From Apostichopus japonicus (Eukaryota > Echinodermata > Holothuroidea > Aspidochirotida > Stichopodidae), in the NCBI RefSeq assembly GCF_037975245.1, contig NC_092568.1, positions 24,969,501-25,033,500 of the forward strand: a stretch of 64,000 nucleotides of DNA. Direction: 5' to 3'. Made by a program: the position numbers and the translations under genes. Position 1 is the stretch's first letter. The number at the start of each line of letters is the position of its first letter. Shown here in pieces: positions 63,797 to 64,000 of this stretch. The notes beneath the pieces are model-generated. The model saw only the letters and a program-made list of their open reading frames with translations, was not told where the DNA came from and did not search any database.

Positions 63797-64000
63797 ACTA
63801 TGTTATACAGATCACCGTGTACTGATGTTTAGTGATATCATATAGGATGTGACGTGAACTACTTGATCAAGTCGATTTTCATCACTACAGGTGTTAAATT
63901 ACTATCTTTTCAGTTGTAAACGATGGGTATATAAAGAATGTTGTTTGGTAAAATCATAAAGATCTATATGTGTACCTGAATGGGTAGTTAATTGAAATAA
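63797..64000. other. 3' flank of FABP-6
   Basis: This is presumed 3' untranslated sequence. No full AATAAA is seen before the window ends. Confidence 0.5.

Overview
This is animal nuclear DNA: spliced genes, AT-rich spacers, decayed DNA transposons, minisatellites and (TA)n tracts, with no prokaryotic operon signals. The frequent octamer-like AGGCCTA/TAGGCCTA and the kind of lipid-binding genes present would fit a marine invertebrate, possibly an echinoderm or another deuterostome, but nothing in the window proves the lineage.

The only confident protein-coding content is a dispersed cluster of six members of the intracellular lipid-binding protein family (fatty acid-binding protein, FABP; calycin fold, about 130 residues). 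In order these are FABP-1 (721-1134, minus), FABP-2 (23360-23779, minus), FABP-3 (28060-29233, plus, two exons), FABP-4 (33733-35003, minus, two exons), FABP-5 (40535-42403, minus, two exons) and FABP-6 (63410-63796, plus). All six begin ATG-GC (Met-Ala) next to the G-x-W FABP signature, and five of six end in the Arg-x-Phe version of the fatty-acid carboxylate-binding motif. FABP-3 and FABP-5 are sister paralogues with identical exon lengths (290 + 109 nt). Intron positions differ between subfamilies, and three genes have an uninterrupted coding region. A spliced 5' leader is supported by strong acceptors just upstream of the ATG for FABP-4, -5 and -6. FABP-3 instead has a TATAAA box about 110 bp before its ATG. 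The genes probably encode cytosolic carriers of fatty acids or related lipids for uptake and metabolism.

The rest is intergenic. It holds at least eight short non-autonomous DNA transposons (MITEs). Several have CAG-starting terminal inverted repeats (TIRs) and 8-bp target duplications typical of hAT elements: 2680-3091, 36086-36931, 45447-45739 and 59023-59401. Related but less certain elements lie at 26198-27093, 30853-31843, 35950-37290 and 58335-60535. Elements with unrelated TIRs share an internal module of about 100 bp containing two hairpins; seven full copies and one partial copy are present. Other non-coding structures are a TIR element with GC-rich internal repeats (47150-47804), a long foldback (51330-51606), a TIR element with subterminal AT repeats (4420-4840), a 1-kb array of about 21-bp units (6177-7171), a 20-bp minisatellite with 80-bp higher-order order (11021-11259), a 22-bp perfect palindrome inside a 9-bp duplication (26242-26281), and a 125-nt pure pyrimidine tract (60366-60490). 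No intact transposase or reverse transcriptase, rRNA, tRNA or CRISPR array was recognised.
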